Source: Aspidiotus rigidus (taxonomy: Eukaryota; Arthropoda; Insecta; Hemiptera; Diaspididae). From it: a DNA stretch of 64,000 nucleotides. The position numbers were made by a program, and so were the translations under genes. This document shows, piece after piece, positions 53,394 to 64,000 of the stretch. Each line of letters starts with the position of its first letter. Position 1 is the stretch's first letter. Location of the stretch: positions 9,052,001 to 9,116,000 of the forward strand of contig JAVHKY010000052.1 of assembly GCA_035079385.1 (NCBI GenBank). The letters are read 5' to 3'. A model generated the notes under the pieces. It was not told the origin of the DNA. It did not search any database and saw only the letters and a list, made by a program, of their open reading frames with translations.

Positions 53394-54025
53394 GCACCAA
53401 AATATGTGTGGACTTGAAAAATTCTTTGAGATAAAAACGACCAAGTCCGAGAATATTATTGGACTTCGAATATTTTCCAAGATATTTCACTCAAAAAATA
53501 TTATTTTTCAAGGTAATTTCACTAGAAAAAAAGACAAAGTACCAGAATATTATTGGACTTATAATATTTTCCTGGATGATTTACTCAAAAAAAAAAAAAA
53601 AAAAAGACGGAGTCCGAGAATAATACTGGACTTTGAATATTTTTTGAGGTATTTGACTCGAGAAAACGACGAAGTACAAAAATATTTTTGGACTTGGAAA
53701 ATTTTTTTAGGTACCTATTTCAAGATATTTGACTTGAAAAAACAACAAATCATGAGAATATTTTCCTGGATATTTTACTTGAAAAATGAAAAAGTCCAAG
53801 AATAATATTAGATAGATTCGGAATATTCTTCGAGATATTCTACGCGAGAAAATGACAAAAACAAGAAAGTACCAGAATATATTTTTGGGCTAGGAATATT
53901 TCTCGTGATCTCTTGAAAAAGAATGAAGTTTTGGAACATTTTTTGACTTACAATATTTTCTGAGTTATAACTGACTGTTTTTTCAAGTAAAACATCTCAA
54001 AACAATTTCCAAGTCCAAAAATGGT

Positions 54026-54716
54026 TGAGAACGACAAATACCACATTGAGTAAATGAACGAAAACCGACAAATACTACAAAGAGTAAACGTACGTAGGGA
54101 AATTGCAAAAAGCCGCAGAAATAAAACAAACAGAGTACCGCAAGCACTTTCGGCTAAGAAGCCATCAACGGGCGGAGAATAAAAAGCGACTGACAGAGGA
54201 ACAGTCGACGACAGAAAACAACGATGAGGTCATGATTGAACTAACGATTCCTCGCGATGTGAGTCATACTCGTAAATTAGTTCAGCCAATCCCTCGTCCG
54301 GAATATACCCGTTAAGTACGGTTACGTTATCGCTGTTCAGGTGGCGAATGATTTCGATATTTTCTAACGCCATTCTTTTTAAATACGATCTTTCTCCATG
54401 GAGGAGGGTCTCTGACCCCTCTCTGAAACTGTGGCCACAGGTGATCAAATGGTCCGCACAGGCCGATTCCCCCAATTTGCCCTTTTTCCAGGCCTTTAAG
54501 TGCTCAGCCACTCTTATTTGGAGCTGGCGACCGGTCTCACCTATGTAAATTCCGTCACAGTCGTTGCACCTTATACTATAAATCCCACTCCTCTGTAAAG
54601 GTCCCTACGTACATTTACTCTTTGTAGTATTTGTCGGTTTTCGTTCATTTACTCATTGTGGTATTTGTCGTTCTCAATATGTCGGGCCGTAACTTGCAGG
54701 AACGAATCGATTCAGT
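54026..54716 (-). mobile_element. Penelope fragment with inverted terminal repeats
   Basis: A perfect 12 bp duplication TCCAAAAATGGT flanks it (54014-54025 and 54717-54728). Inverted repeats of about 73 bp (from GAGAACGACAAATACCACA at 54027 and its complement ending near 54675) surround a GIY-YIG fragment read on the - strand. A short tail (54676-54716) separates the right repeat from the duplication. Confidence 0.88.
54230..54605 (-). pseudogene. GIY-YIG fragment of a PLE
   Basis: The - strand frame begins SGIYSIRCNDCDGIYIGETG and continues RVAEHLKAWKKGKLGESACA, HSFREGSETLLHGERSYLKR and NGYIPDEGLAEL. It is the same subfamily as 12879-13592. The RT is absent. The R and E of the nuclease are visible, but without the RT the piece is a relic. 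Confidence 0.82.
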
Positions 54717-55754
54717 TCCAAAAATGGTCTTGTACTTGGGTTGTTTTTTGGAGTAAAATATTTCAAAAAATATTCCAAGTACAAAATTATTCTAGGAAAA
54801 TATCCCAAGTCCAGTATCATTCTCGGACTAGGTCGTTTTTTTGAGTAAATCATCCAGGAAAATATTCTAAGTCTAATAATATCCTGGTACTTTGTCTTTT
54901 TTTCAAGTGAATTACCTTGAAAAATAATATTTCTTGAGTGAAATATCTTGAAAAATATTCGAAGTCCAATGATATTCTCGGACTTGGTCGTTTCCTGTCT
55001 CAAAGAATTATTGAAGTCCAAACATATTTTGGTACTTCGGTCGTTTTTTTGAGTAAAATATTATTTCAAAAAAAAATTTTCAAGTCAAAAAATATTAAAC
55101 GTTATCGTTTTGTATTTTCTGCGGTTTGCAAGGTTGACTCTCCCTTCGGAGTATTCGTCTTTTTCGCGTGTATCCAATAATATTCTTGTACTTTGTGTCT
55201 TTTTCGAGTAAAACATTTTGGAAAATATTCAATGTCCATACAGACCTACAGTCCAAAGCATGAATACACGACGCAATACCGCGCAACGCGAACGTAAGAA
55301 ATTCGAAGACTCGCGGAATCAACTTCCCTCGCAATGTGGCGTGAAATACCGACTCGTGGTGGACTGTTGGCGATCAAATATTTTACAATCCGTCATTCTT
55401 CTGATTGGCTCGCGTGAAATTCATTTCCTATTCCAAACCATAGAATATTGATATTCATATCGCATTAAAACATGGTAGTTGACTGGCGTTTTCCCAAATT
55501 CCCCGTTAATGGTAACAAATCAGAATCTCTCCTTTGAATACAGTTACCGCATTGGTCCTACTATTGTCTAATTTACAACGATCTATTTGGTATATTACCA
55601 ATCAAATCTTCTCTATTGTAATAGCGTATTATACCGCGAGGACAAAAAAAAAAAAACAAAAACAAAAAAAAACAAAGAGCTCAAACTAAGTTAGCTTGAT
55701 GAACAAAAATTGACCAAATTTTAACGTAGTGGTATTACTTCTGTATTGTTCCAG

Positions 55755-55833
55755 CCAAAATCAATAATGAAGGCAAGGTCGATCAACCCTGCAAACCGAT
55801 TCAGAAAGTGGAATGGAGGACTGATAAAAATGG
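55755..55833 (+). CDS. Tomosyn exon D
   Basis: The acceptor is TTGTTCCAG and the donor GTGAGTAA. Two bases complete the codon from exon C; two are left for exon E. It encodes a Lys-rich loop (SKINNEGKVDQPCKPIQKVE, then WRTDKNG), matching the linker with CKPI and KVE between blades in tomosyn. The intron on its left carries family Y copy 2. Confidence 0.88.
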
Positions 55834-56724
55834 GTGAGTAAACTGGTGTTTATTGCATGTTCATCTACTTAGTTAATTTATTACAATTAAACAATTAATT
55901 ATAAACGATTGACTTCGTTATAAATAATGTGTCTAAGAATCTGATACTATCTTCTTGCAACCTAATGCTTTTAAATGTAAGGTGTCAAAAAATATGGAAC
56001 GTAGCCAATAAACAGAACAAAATAGAGATGTAGGGAAATGAGAACGGGAAAGTCGGTTTTGCTTTCGCGCTACAATTTTTTTTTTCTTTCTTTGTCATCC
56101 AAACCTGGAATTGGAAAGTTCTGGATCTACTTTCTTTCTGAAGATCCAGTTCTAATTCCTTTAGAATTTTTATATAGGATATAAGCCTGAGGATACTCCA
56201 AAAAACGCCTAAAAAGGGGGTATCTTTTGAAAAAGTGCCGGGTATTCCTTGAAAGGAGGTAAAAAATGAAGATATTTGTTCCAGAGTATGTCCTAAAAGA
56301 TCTTGCATTCTGTTTCAAACCGAGTTCCAGATCCAGAAAAATCCTTCTGTTAATATCTGGAACCCAAAAGAACCAGATCAGTTTTTTCGCCTGAAATTCA
56401 CATCCCAAAAGATGATCATTGTTTTTCTTTCCATATTCCAAAAGTCGAAAAAGTATGTATATGTAGCCATATTCGTATTTTTGCGAGTCTACGGCTGAAC
56501 CGCAACTTACTCGCGCCGAACGTCGGCCGGTCATCATTACAATACACCCTTACGGGGAGAGACTAACACGTTTGTGTTCTACAAATAATTTGAAGGGTTC
56601 CTAGATTTGTACAATCTAATTTAAAATTACAACAATAATTTGTTTTAGTAGATGACTGGACTCATAATTAATACCGATTAGACGTGAAACAAGAATATGT
56701 ACATATAAATGGTGACAATTACAC
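55834..56724 (+). other. Intronic DNA
   Basis: AT-rich intron. The frames on the - strand at 55985-56537 overlap each other and show no domain, so I do not call a gene. Confidence 0.4.
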
Positions 56725-56726
56725 TA

Positions 56727-57071
56727 CGGAACAAAAAATAAAACGATTACACATTCGAATATCCGATTCTATAATATTTTTCAATGCCGAACAAGATGCC
56801 GTCCTCCGTTTTTCGCTAGGACGTCACAATTTTCTGTAATAATCTCGTTTATTTGCCGCGGACCATCGTGGAACTCGTTGAAGGTAAAAGTATTCAACAC
56901 CGAAGTTTCGCGTTACATTTCGCGATTGTCCGCGGCAAGTAAACAAGAGTATTAAAGAAAATTGTGACGTCCTAGCGAAAAACGGAGGACGGCATCTTGT
57001 TCAGCATTGAAAAATACTATGGAATAGGATATTCGAATGTGTAATCGTTTTCCTTCTTACTATTTGTTCCG
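56727..57071. mobile_element. Hairpin MITE with TA duplication, 345 bp
   Basis: Starts CGGAACAAA and ends TTTGTTCCG with TA outside at 56725-56726 and 57072-57073. The arms (GATTACACATTCGAATATCC, GATGCCGTCCTCCGTTTTTC, GCTAGGACGTCACAATTTTC) pair over roughly 125 bp. A Tc1/mariner-type MITE is likely. Confidence 0.85.
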
Positions 57072-57918
57072 TATTCATAAAATTCACAGAAAACGTTTTT
57101 GATTCGACAAAAACGTTAGTTGTGAAATTTTAACAATAGTGATAGACAAGCAAAGAAACTCACTCAGTGGAAAACATCAAACGAAAAGCCTTCCTTCAAT
57201 CCTGTTTGTTCTTGTTGTACAGATATAGTCGGGTCCTTGTAGAGACTGACAATTGGTAATAACCTAGCGACAGTGTCTTTGATTTCTTCTCGTCAAAACC
57301 ACTTTCAAACTCTTCTGACCCGACCAAAAGAAATTCTATGCTAAGCCACTACTTTTCATCAACCCATTTTGACTCAAAAGCATAAAAACCGTTGCGACTT
57401 TCTTAAAATGAATTTCTTTCAGTTGAATATCTCAAATATGAGTTTCTTAATCAGAAATTGAACACTGTTATCAAAATTAATCACTCCAGAAGAAACAATT
57501 TAATTTTTTATATCAGTTCTTTAAATAAAATCAATGTTCTCTTGATCGTTTTGTTTTTTCACCGTCTCTCCAACTTTCTAAAGAAAATTTTTCATGGCAC
57601 ACCTTCCTCACTGCACCGAGTTTTACAGCGTGAGAAAATTCTACAATATTTTGTTATTTTTGATAAAACGTACTAGGCCAATTACTTGGGGTACCACGGA
57701 AAATAATAACAATACAAGTAATGTACCTATTCTCTGTTCATTCCAAGCCAATTTTCTTTTATTCCTTCTCTTCCCCTCCTTTTCATTACAGTTGACTATC
57801 TATTATTTCTTATGTATTTGTCATTTGGGAATACTCACAATCTTAGATATGATTTGAGCAATTCCTCCTATATTTTCCTCCCAAAGGTATCCCACGGTTA
57901 AAAAATACATCTATGGTT

Positions 57919-58975
57919 AGTCCAGTAAAATTAGCCATTGTAATAAACAATAAATGGTACAGAAGCGAAATTTGGAAAAGTTGTTAGGAACCTTCTCGTG
58001 AGTCTTTTCCCAAGTTTCCCCAACATTCCGAGTGGAGCTTTTCCCCCCAGGGGGCTGCAAAGGGAAAATTTTTTAGTTTTCCAGTTCTAATTCGCGAACA
58101 AATGATTTTAGAGGAAAAATGTTCAAATAAAAATTGTTCATCGTAAAATTTCCCATAAAAAAGGTCTCTACATATTTTCGCTATAAATGCACTGTTACGC
58201 CACTACAGCGCGTGACAAGTGAACACCTCTTGCTACTCGGTATGTGAGAATGTAGATCAGGTATACCACGCGACGCGAGTCACCTATTACATTGTTTTCG
58301 TTGGTACTAGTAAGTCGTAGATAGGAATTATTGTGAAAAAATAAATAATGATAAGTAAGAAAAGATGAATTTAATTTTAATCCTTTATAAACTCAAAAAT
58401 TTTCAATTTTACATGCTTTTGTAACTGACTGTTTCTACTTGTAAGTATTGAAAAGAAAAAGATTAGAAAATGAAAAATAAATTATGGTATTGATTATAAA
58501 GTGTCGATGTCCTCTTAAAATAGTAGATGTAGAATCTATACCCAACCACATTAATTTGTTCCCAGGCCACTCGACGCGCAGAAACAATAACTCGCATTTT
58601 TATATGGTAGAACGCAATGTGCTGCGTAAATCAATGTCAATGATACAGAGTAGTAAGAGGTGTTCACTTGTCACGCGCTGTAGCGGCGTAACAGTGCATT
58701 TACAGAAAAAATATGTAGAGACCTTTTTTATAGAAAATTTTACGAGGGACAATTTTTGTTTGAACTTTTTTTCTCTAAAATCGTTTGTTTGCGAATTAGA
58801 GCTAGAAAACTAAAAAAATCCTTCCTTGTACCCCCCTGGGGGAAAAGCTCCACTCGGAATATTGGGGAAACTTGGGAAAAGACTCATGAGAAATTTCCCA
58901 ACAACTTTTCCAAGTTTCGCTTCTGTACCATTTGTTGTTTTTTTCGACCTTTAAAATGGCTAATTTTACTGGACT
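57919..58975. mobile_element. Foldback element with arms over 300 bp
   Basis: Ends AGTCCAGTAAAATTAGCCAT and its inverted copy. The arms run about 57919-58240 and 58650-58975 (GAGTGGAGCTTTTCCCC, TACGCC-ACTACAGCGCGTGAC, GTGAACACCTCTT all recur inverted). The centre (58241-58649) is AT-rich and has no gene. The target duplication is unclear. It lies in the tomosyn intron D-E. Confidence 0.8.
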
Positions 58976-59584
58976 AGGTGTCATCTATCTTTTTCATAGT
59001 TTACTGAAGGGAGAACTGCGTGTAATATAACGGTGCTATTGTCAATTCCAGTTAGGAGTAAAAATTTTCGTTTTCAGTGCGGTGGTGTCCAGGGAGAGGA
59101 ATAGGAAGGGATACGCATTGAACGCCAAAACTCGTCGTCTGTGAACTGATTGGTTGCTCGTTCATGCGTTTTTGTTAAGCTGCTTCAGTGTTTTGAATGA
59201 GAAATTCTACTCTTTACTGGAATAGACTATAGCTCAAAGCGTTTGGTTATGGAACGTTGAGTAGATTGGCTCGTGTTTGTCCAATTCTAGAGGAAACAAA
59301 ATAGCTTTTTCAGTAGGTAAACTGAGTCAATCTTAGACTTGACAACGTCCCTTGAAAACAATAAAATTGTCAAGTCCTCGTATTTGTAAAGTTGTCAGTT
59401 TGCACTCCATCAAAAGGGGTTGCACTTTAACCCTGACTCGTAGTAACCGACATTTTTGAAATATAAAAATTTCAGGTAACATTTCTGAGGTTGCTGCAAA
59501 GTTTCTTCTTACTCGCGAATTTAATACAGCAGTCTGGATATAGAATTTGGGGAAAGTAATTTTTAAAATTTTTTCTTCCTTCAG

Positions 59585-59739
59585 CGAATCATTTATTGTA
59601 TTTTCGGGTGGAACCACAAATAATTCAACTGGCCGTATACCCTGTGTAACAGTAATGCATGACAAATCTACCACTGTTTTGGAAATGGAACACAATATTA
59701 TTGATTTTATGACATTATGTGAAAATCCCTATCCTTCTG
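59585..59739 (+). CDS. Tomosyn exon E
   Basis: The acceptor is TTTCTTCCTTCAG and the donor GTAAGGGG. One base completes the codon from exon D, and one base is left. It encodes ESFIVFSGGTTNNSTGRIPC, VTVMHDKSTTVLEMEHNIID and TLCENPYPS, matching the conserved tomosyn blade with FSGG and LTVMHGKSTTVLEM. Confidence 0.93.
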
Positions 59740-59822
59740 GTAAGGGGAACTGTATTCTTGTAAACCAGTATCTTTGTAGCTCAACAGGAAACAACTAATG
59801 ATGCTTCGAAATTTTATTTCAG

Positions 59823-60114
59823 ATATCCAAAAACCATATGGTATTGTAATATTATTGCAAAATGATTTGGTTCTGATTGATGCGGAAACTAGTGGTTTCC
59901 CATCATTCAAGAATCCTTATCCAATGGATATTCATGAATCACCTGTTACCTGCTGTTCGTATTTTGCCGACTGCCCTTCCGATATAATTCCTGCCTTCTA
60001 TTCCGTCGGTCGGACCACTCAGAAACGATCTGGTTTCAGTGATAAGGAGTGGCCGATTTCAGGCGGTGAATGGTCGCCAACATTGTGTAGTTATAGCGAG
60101 ATCATCATTACCGG
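59823..60114 (+). CDS. Tomosyn exon F
   Basis: The intron before it is only 83 bp (acceptor TTTTATTTCAG). The donor is GTAAGCGT. The product has KPYGIVILLQNDLVLIDAET, NPYPMDIHESPVTCCSYFAD and KEWPISGGEW, ending EIIITG. HESPVTC and KEWPI-GG are hallmark tomosyn/L(2)gl WD40 motifs. Two bases are left over. Confidence 0.95.
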
Positions 60115-60487
60115 GTAAGCGTCAAACATTGTTTAGTTTTCACATAAATTGGAAACCTTCAATGTTGAAAAATGTTGTAAAGCCAGTTCAGGCACTGAAA
60201 TTCTTCAAAAATCTTGATATAAGTGCCAATTTTCAAGATTTTGTTACTCGATGACATTATTATTGAGAATTTGGAAAAAAACTTTTATAATCGTAGAGTA
60301 TATTAATTCATTTTATGACCCTGTGAGTTCTTTATGAACTATTTTAGTTTAGGCAATAAAGATAAAGATTTGGCAAATAGAAACATTGCCTGGGAACTGA
60401 GAAATTTTTGGTAAAAAATGTAGGTATCCCTCTCAAACCTACTACTCCGTCTTGACACTTTTTGAAAACCTTCTTAATCCTCTAGGT
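60115..60487 (+). other. Intronic DNA
   Basis: Tomosyn intron F-G, nothing recognised before the hAT-like MITE. Confidence 0.4.
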
Positions 60488-60773
60488 CAGCGGTGCTCAA
60501 CCTTTTTAGTCATGGAGCCACATGGAATGAATTGAAAATTCTCGCGGGCCACAAAAAAAAGTAAATTGTTCATTGTTTTTCAATAGGTAATCATCAGATT
60601 AGCAGTAAAACATGGAAAAGAAGGCACACAATTTCATATCCCTGCACATTAAAAAGTTACAAATATTGTTCACTTCTTAATCATCAAGTTTCTTGCCATT
60701 TTTATTTTTTCCTTTTTTCCTTATTTTTTAATTTCTTGTTACGGGCTCGCGGGCCTAAGGTTGAGCATCCCTG
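60488..60773. mobile_element. hAT MITE, 286 bp
   Basis: Ends CAGCGGTGCTCAACCTT and, read from the right, CAGGGATGCTCAACCTT, of the CAGnGGTnCTCAACC type common to hAT elements. Flanks CTCTAGGT (60480-60487) and CCCTTGGT (60774-60781) match 6/8. GGAGCCACATGG and GCGGGCC are also typical of such MITEs. Confidence 0.88.
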
Positions 60774-61070
60774 CCCTTGGTCATAAGGTATTTTGAAGGC
60801 CAAAAACTTATTGTATTTTTTTTTTTCAATGAATAATTTTGAAATTATTGTAAAACAGAGATATCTGTGTTTAATATGAGTCCTTATTTGGTCTTTTATT
60901 CTGTCAGGTGGCTGGACTGCAACACCCATACCCGATTCCTAATTTTATTCCTTTAACAAAATCAAGTGCATGTGCGTGATTTCCATACCTAATTTATTGT
61001 CTGTTATTTGTTTCTCTCTCTCTCTACATCCCTTTTCGCTCAAACGCCCTATTTACAATTGGTTTTACAG

Positions 61071-61317
61071 ACATGCAGATGGAAGTGTTAAATTTTGGGA
61101 CGCCAGTGCTGGTTCACTTCAAGTACTGTATAAATTGAAGACTGCTAAAATGTTTGAAAAACCCAAATCAAAGAGTGTTGATGCTCGAGATGATGATCCA
61201 TTTTCAATTCAATTGATCTCGCTTTGTCCGGAAAGTCGAAAATTGGCTGTAGCTGGTGCTTCGTCCCATGTGATTCTTTTTAAATTTAAAAAACTGGAAT
61301 CAAATTCAGAAATCCCG
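61071..61317 (+). CDS. Tomosyn exon G
   Basis: The acceptor is ATTGGTTTTACAG and the donor GTATGTGC. One base completes the Gly codon, and it ends in phase 0. It encodes HADGSVKFWDASAGSLQVLY, KLKTAKMFEK, an acidic insertion (RDDDPFSIQLI) and CPESRKLAVAGASSHVILFK. GHADGS(V/I)KFWDAS is the most conserved stretch of the family. Confidence 0.95.
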
Positions 61318-61783
61318 GTATGTGCAATTTCTTCTTACTATCCCTTTGATCGATAAAACTGCTTTTGTGAACTCATATCGGGAAAGGATTTTAAGAAAAC
61401 TGAAGCCACCGAGCTCTGTATGAATGGAAATGAGTACAGAACTTTCAAGTTATTATGCATCAGGAGGAAGACTCGAAATGATTTTGACTCTTGAGTTGTA
61501 TATATAGGGAGGAGAAACTTTGGAAAGTTCCGACCAAATTGATCGATACAAATTAATCATTGCAATGTTGGCTTGTTGCTGTGTTTTTTTTTTTTTTGTA
61601 CAACGGATAACTACTTCTCAAGCGTGCGCTAAAGTATTTAGAACAAAACATTAAGTTTGGTACATGGTGATAATATTGGTAATGAACAATAAAATGGCGA
61701 TGTAGAAAATGATAGCGCTTTCTTATTTGAAAGGAGGGAGGGAGGTGAATCAATGAGACAACACTTTGTTTTTGAGTCAAGCT

Positions 61784-62516
61784 GTGTCATTGTGACGCGA
61801 TCTAGTCGATCGCGCCACGTATATTTGTCTTACGTACTTATACATACGATAAACGGTATTATTATTCATGCTCATGACGTCACTATTGTAACAAATATTC
61901 GAATGTACGTAGACCTCTTATTACGACGTAAAAGAAAGAGCATAATATTCATGTACACAAGTACACACATATCTTACCCACATTTATTCTATCATTATAC
62001 TTATTCTATCCCTACTTAATCCCCACTTATATTTAACCGTATATGTAAGCTGTTTACTCTATATCTTAACTCCCATTTATTATATCCCTACTTATCTGTA
62101 TTCCCACTTAACTCCCCAATTCCCCTTTAGTAGTCTCTTTCCATTCTTAGTCCGTTATACCTATCCATATCCCCACTTCTGTTTCACATACGTTACTCTC
62201 TATTATTCTATACGCACTTATGTATAAGACTATTTACCCTTTATTTTAAGTTGCACACGACACTATTTACTCCCCTTAGATTTAAGACAATATTATTGGT
62301 TATCCCCTTTTAGCTCCTAGTTTCCCCTTACAATAGTCACCTTTATAAACCCACGTAGCCTTAAGCTTGCAGTTTTACCAAGTTCTTTTAATATTCATTT
62401 GTATCTTAACCTTTGCTTGTCTAATTCTCTCTAATAATAATAAAAGCCTAATCATATTCGCGTCGTGTTTTAATAAAGCCCTTAGGATGTGATAGGTCCA
62501 ACCATACCTTATCACA
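61784..62516 (+). repeat. Possible solo LTR in tomosyn intron G-H
   Basis: It starts TGTGTCATTGTGACGCG and could end ACCTTATCACA. Two AATAAA signals lie near the end (about 62440 and 62470). Most of the length is pyrimidine-rich CCCACTTATn-type sequence. No second copy or target duplication is visible, so this is a tentative call. Confidence 0.3.
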
Positions 62517-62819
62517 GTCATGTGAAAAGATTTCTCAAAATTGATTTCAGTGATTAATTATCCTACAATCAATTACTCGACAAAATTGGAACGTTTTAAT
62601 TTTTACTAGGTACCGTGCATACCTTTTGAAGTCTAAAATTTTCTAAGTGTCATTAATCTCAGCTCCCACTATTTTTCAAGTCCTCCCTTATCAGACTTAT
62701 TAAGCTGATCAGCAAAATTTTTTGAAGCCTCAAAACTAGGCCAACTATGATTTGCCCGATCAATGGCGGAAAGTTTCAATTCACAACCCCACAAAGAATG
62801 AGTTTTTTGAATATGTGCG

Positions 62820-63234
62820 TTAAGGGTATGCTTTACACAGAAAAAATACGCGTAAAATCAGGAAAATATACGAAAATACAGGTTCCGAGGCGACTAATTA
62901 CTGTCCACAAAATGAACCAATTGTTATGAAATCTTTCAAAGTGTTAGATGAGTGTTTGATACAGGTCTAAAATTAATTCAGAACTATATTATTTAGAACT
63001 CCTGTTATTGACGATCAAAAAGTGGTACATTTTGAGCTTTTTCGATCGTTGATAACAAGAGTTCTAAATAATATTACGAGTTCTGAATTAATTTTAGACC
63101 TGTATGAAACACCCATCACACTTCGAAAGATTTCATAACAATTGGTTCATTTTGTGGACAGTAATTAGTCGCATCGGAACCTATTATTTTCGTATATTTT
63201 ACGCGTTTTTTTCCTGTGTAGAGCATACCCTTAA
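62820..63234. mobile_element. Hairpin element flanked by TTAA, 415 bp
   Basis: The complete element is an imperfect palindrome with arms of about 200 bp around a short centre near 63030. TTAA-GGGTATGC is at the left and GCATACCC-TTAA at the right. Paired landmarks are TACAGGTCTAAAATTAATTC, CAATTGTTATGAAATCTTTC and CGACTAATTACTGTCCACAA. The TTAA ends resemble a piggyBac-type target, but the termini (GGGTA) are not a piggyBac consensus that I recognise. Confidence 0.82.
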
Positions 63235-63345
63235 TATTTTAGAAAAAAATCCATATCACAGATGCCCTGTTTGAAAAAAATTATGATATGTTAATAATTA
63301 AATTAAACTGATTTGGTATAATAAGGCATGTAAATTAATATACAG

Positions 63346-63465
63346 GTCCTGGAAATATCAAGTTTGAATGGAGGTGTTGATATAGAGCCTGAGTGTTCTC
63401 CAGACTTTGAATTTCCAGCAAGAAGTAGTATGCAGTCTGAAACATCCAACAATTCTGATAGAAAG
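63346..63465 (+). CDS. Tomosyn exon H
   Basis: The acceptor is TTAATATACAG and the donor GTAAGAAA; 40 codons in phase 0 at both ends. It begins VLEISSLNGGVDIEPECSPD and ends TSNNSDRK, continuing IP|VLE as in other tomosyns, then a Ser-rich variable loop. The acceptor has a poor pyrimidine tract, but frame and homology support it. Confidence 0.85.
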
Positions 63466-63918
63466 GTAAGAAAGATATTCTAACTTTCTAGCGTTTAGTA
63501 TTGTTATTCTTTATACGTAGAATGGAGCACTCACAATCAATATCTACGTCTGTATCTTCGACCGTGCCCATACCAGACCTGGCGCGGCATCCGCTTCATT
63601 TAACATAGGTGTTGAACCAGTATAAATACGTCTGTCTGAAGTCAAAGTCAGTCAGAAAGCAGTATTGGGCTACTATAACTAACGTTCTCTACCCGTTCTG
63701 TATCTACCCATCTACACCGTTCCTTCTCTTTTTTTGTTTTTTTTTTCTTCAATAACTGTAAATTTAAAAGGAGTTTTGCAACCTTGGATTTTACAATTGA
63801 AAATTATATTACCGGTGTGTTGTTGAAGGATTAAGAAATAAAATAAAAATCAGAAAACATAAATAACGTTTTCAAAATACAGTAACAGAAAGCAATAATA
63901 ATTTTATACCGTTTTCAG
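63466..63918 (+). other. Tomosyn intron H-I with promoter-like patch
   Basis: Bases 63600-63670 contain AGTATAAATACGTC and tandem GTCAAAGTCAGTCAGAAAG, which look like the core promoter and start of an LTR. No coding part or second LTR is seen, so it may be an LTR fragment. Confidence 0.3.
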
Positions 63919-63977
63919 CCAAATAACAAAGGCAAGCTTTCACAAGATTTGATTCATCATTCAAATTCAATGATGTT
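63919..63977 (+). CDS. Tomosyn exon I (probable)
   Basis: The acceptor is ACCGTTTTCAG. It is in phase 0, matching exon H, and encodes PNNKGKLSQDLIHHSNSMM. A donor GTAAAG at 63978 would end it with two bases over. If read through instead, a TAA comes at once (ATGTTGTAA). Because tomosyn normally continues for hundreds of residues, I favour the donor. Confidence 0.65.
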
Positions 63978-64000
63978 GTAAAGAAGTAACCCGCAGGTTT

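Larger units (their letters stand above)
51518..55357. mobile_element. Family Y foldback element, copy 2, with nested insertions
   Basis: Flanked by a perfect 10 bp duplication GGTGGACTGT (51508-51517 and 55358-55367). Ends are ACGCGTCGGTATTTTACACC at the left and ACGAGTCGGTATTTCACGCC read from the right. Arms are built from the same terminal 150 bp and TTGGACTT repeats as copy 1. The 3.8 kb include a hairpin element, a Mutator-like element, a Penelope terminal palindrome and a Penelope fragment, all listed separately. Confidence 0.88.

Noticed and set aside
53362..53805. 147-codon + strand frame
   Set aside because: Lys/Ile/Phe-rich reading of TTGGACTT-type repeats in the family Y arm, crossing a palindrome boundary.
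55985..56537. Two overlapping - strand frames (107 and 136 codons) in tomosyn intron D-E
   Set aside because: They use different frames, show no recognisable motif and lack splice or start support.

Overview
This window is nuclear DNA of an animal, most likely an arthropod. The evidence is a multi-exon gene with canonical GT/AG introns and a dense mix of Penelope-like, Ty3/Gypsy, Tigger/pogo, mariner, hAT, Mutator-like and foldback elements. The DNA is AT-rich. I cannot name the species. There are no operons, CRISPR arrays or prokaryotic signals.

The one clear multi-exon host gene is tomosyn (STXBP5 family, an R-SNARE-like WD40 protein of the L(2)gl superfamily that restrains SNARE assembly in exocytosis). 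Eight exons on the + strand (25526-63465), plus a probable ninth at 63919, join with matching phases. They encode a continuous internal stretch of the N-terminal WD40 half. The 5' exons were not found in the window and the 3' exons lie beyond it. Introns range from 83 bp to about 24.3 kb and hold most of the repeats. Inside the 24.3 kb intron, on the same strand, is an intact single-exon AGC kinase closest to the cAMP-dependent protein kinase catalytic subunit (45568-46653). It is probably a retrogene. A likely ankyrin-repeat exon runs off the left edge on the - strand (1-120).

Region by region: 0.2-2.4 kb is a - strand LTR-retrotransposon gag relic with its primer-binding site. 2.6-5.3 kb is a nearly complete Penelope-like element with 184 bp inverted terminal repeats. 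5.9-9.2 kb holds degenerate tandem repeats. 10-19 kb is a cluster of one repeat family (called X here) whose copies end in a hairpin; one copy is split by a dead Tigger transposon that itself carries a Penelope fragment. 19-25 kb holds minisatellites, Penelope relics and a second family (Z). 27-30.8 kb has X copies, one split by a 1.7 kb TA-flanked element. 30.9-38.3 kb is a foldback element (family Y) split by a young, complete-looking Ty3/Gypsy element with a SAP-domain Gag. 38.7-44.2 kb holds X, Z, mariner-like, hAT and old Ty3 remains. 46.7-50.2 kb has a hairpin and a hAT-like MITE. 51.5-55.4 kb is a second Y copy containing at least four further insertions. 56.7-63.3 kb has several hairpin MITEs in tomosyn introns.

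The X, Y and Z names are mine. I made no database comparison; family assignments rest on protein motifs, terminal repeats and target-site duplications read from the sequence.
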